Assembly: GCA_963977005.1 (NCBI GenBank)
Contig: CAXBMQ010000009.1
Coordinates: 121,278-185,277, forward strand
Source: CAXBCP01 sp963977005
GTDB lineage: Bacteria > Pseudomonadota > Alphaproteobacteria > MPNO01 > UBA830
DNA length: 64,000 bases
Direction: 5' to 3'
Shown here: piece after piece, positions 62,982 through 64,000 of the stretch
How positions within the stretch are numbered: the first letter of the stretch is position 1
Layout of the letters: each line of letters begins with the position of its first letter
The notes under the pieces: model-generated
The model's input: only the letters and a program-made list of their open reading frames with translations
Told to the model about the DNA's origin: nothing
Databases searched by the model: none
Made by a program: the position numbers and the translations under genes

Positions 62982-63806
62982 CTATTTCTCGCCCAGTATC
63001 CGTCGGCAGTCTGCTACCGAAAACCCCCGCATTTCAGCGATTTCGACCTGTCTCGGAAATCCACGTCGGGCCCATTTCGTCCGCAGGCCGTCGAGCGCGT
63101 CGACGCACACTTCCGTGTCCGTGAGATCGCGTTCGGCTTGTGACTGCGGCGCGACCGCGCCTTTCGGATCAGGATAGGTGATCGTGATCGTATTCGCGTT
63201 GTGATCGATCCGTATATTGTCGCGGCTGAACGATTTCGAGTTACCGCAGTGAATCATTTGCAGCGAGACGCGGAAATCGCTCGAATGCGGCGACCAGAAA
63301 TTATTGAGTGTCCCGAAAGCCGGATTGAAGCCGACCCATTGGCAGCGCCTGGCGCCCAGCATGAAATCGATTGCCCGGAACTGGCATTTTGCGTCGTTAT
63401 CGCATTCGAATAGCTGGCCCGGTGGGAACGTGGCGCCCTTCAGGAACGAAAACCAGCCGGTCGGCTTCTTGAAGGCTCGCATCTCCCGGACATCCCGCCC
63501 GCCGGCGCCGCGCCAGATATATCCCGGCTGGACCTCGGTGACGAAAATCGTTGTCCGGGTGTCGTTGTAAAAGTTCCGGGCGGTGGCCCGGTAGCGCCTG
63601 AGTGCGTAATTGCTGGTATAGCCCCCGTCGCGATGGCTGAAATCCAGTGTGTCGGGCCACCCGACCAGTTTGATCGGCGATTGCTGCGACGAAAGGGGCT
63701 TGAATTCGGCGGCAAAAGCGGGGTTCGCGATTGTCAGAAGGTTTAGAGCCAGTCCACTGAACAGGGCGGCAAAACGGCACCGCAGGCTCGTTTTCCTGTC
63801 CGTCAC
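62982..63806 (-). CDS. Hypothetical exported protein
   Basis: A 274-residue protein starting with GTG 63806, preceded by GGGGGAGA. A signal peptide ends near NPAFAAE. The mature part has several aromatic stretches (GYIWRGAGGRDVREM) and six Cys, in pairs such as CDNDAKC, so disulfides are likely. I recognise no family. It lies between tRNA-Pro and the TRAP operon and faces the same way as both. Confidence 0.8.
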   Translation of the reverse strand: MTDRKTSLRCRFAALFSGLALNLLTIANPAFAAEFKPLSSQQSPIKLVGWPDTLDFSHRDGGYTSNYALRRYRATARNFYNDTRTTIFVTEVQPGYIWRGAGGRDVREMRAFKKPTGWFSFLKGATFPPGQLFECDNDAKCQFRAIDFMLGARRCQWVGFNPAFGTLNNFWSPHSSDFRVSLQMIHCGNSKSFSRDNIRIDHNANTITITYPDPKGAVAPQSQAERDLTDTEVCVDALDGLRTKWARRGFPRQVEIAEMRGFSVADCRRILGEK

Positions 63807-63951
63807 GGTAATCTCCCCCGGTAGATTTCAAAGGAGACGATACAACCCGGCTGGTCCGGTGCCAAGCGGCCGGTTTGCGCCGCATCCGGCCGTTCCGCAG
63901 GGATTCCCCTGCGCGGGAAAATTGCCTGGAAATCGAATATGAATGAAATAC

Positions 63952-64000
63952 TGGTCGGAGTGAGAGGATTCGAACCTCCGGCCCCTGCCTCCCGAAGACA
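63952..64000 (-). tRNA. tRNA-Pro (anticodon CGG), 5' part cut by window end
   Basis: Read on the minus strand, the T-arm GGAGGTTCGAATCCTCT, the acceptor strand CACTCCG, the discriminator A and an encoded CCA (63952-63954) are present. The anticodon stem CTGTC/GGCAG encloses TTCGGGA, giving CGG at 63992-63994. The D-arm and 5' acceptor strand lie beyond the window. Confidence 0.9.

Noticed and set aside
1..64000. Mobile elements, prophage or integrated island
   Set aside because: No transposase, integrase, phage gene or flanking direct repeats were seen, and neither tRNA has an adjacent integrase in the window.

Overview
The window is a GC-rich, densely coded chromosomal segment of an alphaproteobacterium, most likely a marine or free-living member of the Rhodospirillales or a neighbouring order. 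Pointers are a CcrM-type GANTC methyltransferase downstream of rnhB, a perfect CtrA-type TTAA-N7-TTAA site, a DUF2336 protein, three proteins with a PodJ-like N-terminus, DinB with an N-terminal zinc ribbon, ETF-ubiquinone oxidoreductase and several TRAP transporters. I see no insertion sequence, integrase, phage gene, CRISPR array or rRNA. Two tRNA genes are present: Gln(TTG), and Pro(CGG) cut by the window end.

Layout. 1-22.3 kb is mostly housekeeping: a DUF721/DciA-like gene divergent from mutY, a lipoprotein, ccrM-rnhB-antiporter, a radical SAM protein, two small-molecule glycosyltransferases, moaB, a lytic transglycosylase, a family 4 uracil-DNA glycosylase, ETF-QO, a TPR lipoprotein, ispE, three genes sharing a PodJ-type N-terminal module, tRNA-Gln, a TusA-like protein and an osmoprotectant-type ABC importer. 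22.3-27.7 kb holds an MFS transporter, a 782-bp gene-poor gap, and a two-gene molybdoenzyme that resembles pyrogallol-phloroglucinol transhydroxylase. 27.8-37.6 kb carries TerB-like and YbaN-like genes, a flavodoxin-fold reductase, twin cupins with an ABC-2 exporter, a UbiD-family decarboxylase with an extra C-terminal domain, a five-repeat DM9-like secreted protein, apt and a class III aminotransferase. 37.8-42.0 kb is a complete TAXI-TRAP transporter with a UspA partner.

46.3-54.1 kb is the most unusual part: six tightly packed genes, all for envelope proteins. They are a two-pass membrane sensor with no output domain, a sensor/HAMP-MFS fusion, an ABC-type binding protein with no ABC transporter, an orphan TAXI binding protein, a TPR-secretin lipoprotein and an exported pentapeptide-repeat protein. 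I propose that they form one undescribed envelope sensing/transport system.

54.1-62.8 kb looks like an aromatic or lactone catabolic region: 3-oxoacid CoA-transferase, a 2OG-Fe(II) oxygenase, an LigI-like amidohydrolase, an AhpD/carboxymuconolactone decarboxylase-like protein, NIPSNAP and RidA proteins, and a DctPQM TRAP importer. Together with the transhydroxylase-like and UbiD-like enzymes this suggests use of hydroxylated aromatic compounds, but the substrates are inferred. All assignments rest on reading the sequence and recalling family motifs; no database search was run.
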